Source: Amphirosellinia nigrospora (taxonomy: Eukaryota; Ascomycota; Sordariomycetes; Xylariales; Xylariaceae). From it: a stretch of 64,000 bases of DNA. A program made the position numbers and the translations under genes. The stretch lies in contig SCHM01000001.1 in the NCBI GenBank assembly GCA_004123355.1, forward strand, positions 5,696,001 through 5,760,000, read 5' to 3'. The notes under the pieces were generated by a model. That model saw only the letters and a program-made list of their open reading frames with translations, searched no databases and was not told where the DNA came from. Shown piece after piece: positions 60,431 to 64,000 of the stretch; position 1 is the stretch's first letter, and each line of letters opens with the position of its first letter.

Positions 60431-62119
60431 ATGAAGCACGTCACTGTATTATATGCCGTTTTATGATTTGGCTCTTTTGTATATAATATCAGCATTGTAA
60501 ATTGGGGATTGGGGCAAGGGCTTGTCATGCGTTCAATAGGCTGGGTACAGGTGGCGGAAAGATCACGGACCAAAACCGGCGTTGACATGTGAAGGTATTA
60601 TGTCTACTACTATAGTGTATGACGGCTCGAATTTCGGTATCTATATCCAAGATGCCTCCGATCTATACCAATGTACAAATCATTACTCAATAACGTATTC
60701 GTCACTGTCATAACCTCACTATCAGGGTATGGGGTGTATATTGATATATGTTGTTGCGCAGAGAGTCTAGGAGTCTCTGGGAGCTAGCCCCTGGTCTCTA
60801 GGGCCGTAAGTCCCACGGGGTCTATATGAGGCTCGGAAAGGTGAGGGTTTTGGTGTGCTAGACAAGGTATCGTGAGATCAGGAGATGCCTTGTGACAGTT
60901 ACCTAGTATATCATCTACTAAGAATGACTTCGATTGGTTCCTGCTGATTCCCCGCAAAAGAATCTGATGAGAGATTTTAGGTGTACTTCTTCATTTGCCG
61001 CTACGTTTCATTATCTTTATAGACTATTGAACTTCACGAGTTTGTCTTAACGTAGCCTTCTTTTCCTACTGAACGAAGCATATAGCTAGTAAGTGAGCAT
61101 AATAGATGGCGGGATTCTCAACGAAGGTTGAATCGAGCCTTCGGGTGACGCAGAAAATATTAGGATCTGAGTGAATTGGGTGATAATTTTAGCAATCTTG
61201 CTTCTCGCTACGCCTCCGATGTTGACTTGTCCTCGTAAGAAGCAATCCCCAGCTTATGTTCATCATAAAACGCCTATTTCTTTTAAACCCATGATATATA
61301 ACCGGCTCTGGGAGATGGCTTAACTCGCCTTTTCTAAAGGATCTAATCCATTAAGAGGCTTATTCAGAACAATAATCGAGTCCTCAAAAGCCTTACTTGA
61401 AGCCAGGATGAGATATTTAGCATCACACACTGGAAATTATCAGTCATAAAAGGCACATTGCAAACATTAGGTCAAATGAATAGTCCACGGTGCTTTATTA
61501 AAGGACTATTAGACTCGGAGAGTACAGTTCCTACTCTTCACGCAAGTCCCAAATTTTCCGATTGTTCCGATTGTTCCGATTGTTTGTTCCCTTTGTTCCC
61601 TTTGTTCCCTTCACGACATGATCGACCTCCATGGACAGCCTCTCAGAAGCCGTGAATCGTAGACCTACCCATTTCTTCTGGGAGTTCTTCTTTTCAGGCT
61701 TTCTTCGATTCTCCTTCGCGACATCATTGACCTCATTCAGGGACTCAAGTTCTTTGTATTATACAGATTGCAACATTACCAGCAAGTAAAGCTCAGGAGA
61801 AAGTAGACAGAGACAAGACCCTCATCGGACATTTGTGTCAAGGATGTCAAAAGCGTCTCCTTCCATTCTCTCATCTTTCCGCTCCGCCGATCCGCCGATC
61901 AATTACTTCGTCATCACAGATTTAGTTCCGTGATTTGTCATTGCTGTATCACAGATTGGTTTCCGTGATTCGTGATTCGTGTTCCATCATTGCGTCGTTT
62001 CGTCATTTCGTCATCTTACAATCATCTTACAATTTTTTTTGGTGCTTTTCTCATTTTGTGTTTCTTTTTTTTCATGTTTCTTTTTTCCCTTCGTTTCATA
62101 TTCTCTTGGCTGACCCCAT
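60431..62119. other. Convergent intergenic region
   Basis: 1.7 kb between the stops of Mip1 and the right-edge gene. AT-rich, with short simple repeats near 61560 and repeated GTGATTCGT/CGTCATTTCGTCAT words at 61960-62010. No gene seen. Confidence 0.45.
61556..61610 (+). repeat. Two adjoining 9-bp microrepeats
   Basis: Three copies of TTCCGATTG (61556-61582) are directly followed by three copies of TTTGTTCCC (61583-61610, one base irregular). Both repeats share TTCC, suggesting slippage followed by a base change. Confidence 0.85.
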
Positions 62120-64000
62120 CTAAATGAACTCAGGGTAGCTGTTCTCGTGGCCCTGGAAGCTGTGGCGATGGCCACGATCAGGAGCACGGGGCGGAATAGC
62201 AGGGGGCGAACCACTGCGGGAACCGTCCTGCGCAGTCACAGAGGCCATGCTGGCGGCGAGCGGCAGCACTTGCGAGGACGCGAACGCGGGCTCCTCCCGG
62301 ATTGGAGGGATGTTGTCGTGCATACGGGGGCTCAGAGGGCCGTGAAAGGAGGATCGAGAGCGGTGGTGGGCGCGAGCGCGACCGCGACCGCGGCAAGGGC
62401 TGCTGGCAATCACCACGCTGTTGGGACGCGCGGGAGGCGTGCGGGCTGGTATGTAGTCGAAGGCAGCGTAAAAAGGCTGCTGCGCTCATAGAGACGACGA
62501 ACGCGTCTGTCGATCTCCTCATCCGAGAGGGTCTCGCCGGCATCTTGAGCTTCCTTCAGCACTTGATTTCGGGTTGTTTGTTCCCATTCCCGCTGTTCGG
62601 AAGCGATGCGAGACGCTTCAATGATATCATCGCTAGGTCGCTTATACCACATGTTGTTTTGCTCTCCGGCTTGCTCGAAAGTAGGGTTCTGAATGTTCCG
62701 AGGCGGCCAACCTTGAATCTTGAAAGATCGTCCAGACACAGGACGCTCAGGACGCTCAGGACGCTCAGATGGCATGGTGTCGACATCCGCAGCCGACGCA
62801 GGTCGAGGTCCGAGTCCAGGCTGAGTACCAGAACTAGAAGCAATGGTAGGAGATGATGGCTCGTGAATGCTGTTGTTTTTGCGCACCCCGGAAGTCTTGA
62901 GGGGCTCGGGGACCATGGACTTATTCGAAAATTCTCTATTAATAAGAGGGTTCAAATTGTCGTCAGAGCCGTCGTTGTTGTTGCTGGGTATCTGGGTAGT
63001 CTTCTCCGCCTTAGAAGTTTTCGACTGAAACCCTCTAGCATTGCCATATCTAACTATAGCACCACGAACATCGTAACGGGGATCGTTGGGGTCATATTCC
63101 TCATCCTCGTATGAATAACTCCAATTGCTATGGGAAGTTTGCACTCCGCCCTTGTAGCGCACACCCAAACTAGCAGTCTGGGGGACTGGCTCTTCATCAG
63201 TATCCGGCTCGGAACCGGGTTCCTCCTCGTGAGCTGGGAAAGCAGGTTTATCGACGTGCTTCGTACCAATGTCGCCTTCATCGTTGCTAGCTTCCGGGCT
63301 CTTGGAATCGTCTCCATGGGGATCTTGCTGTGAAATGATTGAGGTGCGCTTAATATCACCCTCAGAACTCTCTTCGGCGATCGTGCTAGGTGGGCAAAAT
63401 TTGGGGGTTTGCGGTTGTTGTTGGTTATGCTCATCTAGGATCTCCGGCATGGTCTGAATTCCAGGACCGGCTGGCGGCAGTGGAGGAATCTCAACGTTGC
63501 TAGCGTTGAGAATAGTTGCGCGGCCCTCATTCACATCAGACTGCCTTCAGTTAGGACTCGGATACGGTGGTGTGAATCATGTGGACACAGGAGTTGGGGC
63601 CATAACGTGAAAGGAGGTACGTACATCCAATTTATTGATATCGGTTCTAGAATTCAATGCCTGCTCCGCCGTCGCTAAATCGGCCTGTGAAGGTGGGTTA
63701 GAAGCGAGTCCTATATTGAACTCGTTCAAAGTGAATGGTCGAACACCGCGTGGAGTAGACGGATGACTTCCAGCTTCTGTTTGACTTATTAGCTGCTCAT
63801 CTTTCAGATCTGGGGTGGAGATGCGAAGATATTCGAGGAACCAGTTGGCGTATGCTCAGTAATTGAGATAGCTCTCACTTACCTTCGATCGTCTCTAGGC
63901 TCTCAGGGAGTGGAAGATCCTGCAGCGGAATCGGCTCCTCGCCTAGATTTTGTTCGTCGTCAAGTCGCAGGCGGTTCGAGGGTCTTCGACATTGAGTCCG
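62120..64000 (-). CDS. Long disordered protein of unknown function, 5' partial
   Basis: The gene runs in from beyond 64000. Visible exons: about 64000-63895 (NLGEEPIPLQDLPLPESLET), an intron about 63820-63890, then DLKDEQLISQTEAGSHPSTP with VRPFTLNEFNIGLASNPP, and an intron about 63532-63626. A long intact exon of about 370 codons follows, with acidic, Pro/Ser-rich sequence, SYEDEEYDPNDPRYDVRGAI, FKIQGWPPRNIQNPTFEQA and MWYKRPSDDIIEASRIASEQ. DEEIDRRVRRLYERSS precedes a frame change near 62465 into FDYIPARTPPA and RGRGRARAHHRSRSSFHGPL, ending NSYPEFI at 62120. A triple Glu-Arg-Pro repeat is encoded near 62740-62768. No domain is recognised; the short helical segments in a disordered chain suggest a scaffold or adaptor, which is only a guess. 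Confidence 0.6.

Noticed and set aside
1-64000. CRISPR arrays, bacterial-type operons, tRNA genes and intact transposons
   Set aside because: None recognised. The organism is a fungus, so CRISPR and operons are not expected. GGTTCGAA-type words occur only in coding contexts (for example 11446) or without a foldable cloverleaf that I could confirm by eye.

Overview
The window is nuclear DNA of a filamentous ascomycete (Pezizomycotina, most likely Sordariomycetes). The reasons are short GT-AG introns (about 48-146 nt) with GTAAGT-like donors, a PTH11/SAT4-type rhodopsin-like receptor, an Egh16-family secreted protein, a non-reducing polyketide synthase, and fungal forms of Set9, Ess1, Mip1 and Tim13. 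Gene calls come from reading conserved motifs across introns and frame changes.

Layout. 1-14.7 kb is accessory: the 3' part of a SAT4-type membrane protein, then a winged-helix O-methyltransferase (-), a cytochrome P450 (-) and, divergent from the P450 across 1.8 kb of ORF-poor DNA, a 7.5-kb non-reducing PKS (+) with the order SAT-KS-AT-PT-ACP-CMeT-TE. This looks like a compact gene cluster for a C-methylated orsellinate-type aromatic. 15-25.6 kb holds conserved genes: Set9 H4K20 methyltransferase (-), mitochondrial ribosomal protein uL14m (+), an RPB9-like Pol II subunit (-), a Pin1/Ess1 prolyl isomerase (+) and a fused LrgA-LrgB-type membrane protein (-). 27-35 kb holds a coiled-coil protein followed directly by a degenerate ~86-bp tandem repeat, a single-pass membrane protein, an Egh16-like secreted protein, a small multi-pass membrane protein and Tim13. 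35.6-47.2 kb is dense and mostly conserved: NSRP1-like and NFKBIL1-like genes head to head, a neurochondrin-family protein, a CLC chloride channel and a RING protein with a low-complexity N-terminus. 47.2-56.9 kb is gene-poor, with an AT-rich unusual protein kinase and an MFS transporter. 57-60.4 kb is mitochondrial DNA polymerase gamma (Mip1). A long, disordered unknown protein runs off the right edge.

A point that governs interpretation: nearly every gene, including ones expected to be essential (Mip1, Set9, Tim13, NSRP1-like, CLC, uL14m), has single-base frame breaks, usually a missing base in a short homopolymer. The break rate in the PKS, roughly one per 400-450 bp, is no higher than in these conserved genes. 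The simplest reading is an incompletely polished long-read assembly. The PKS cluster should therefore not be called a pseudogene on this sequence alone. CDS spans below are gene spans, start to stop, including introns and such breaks.
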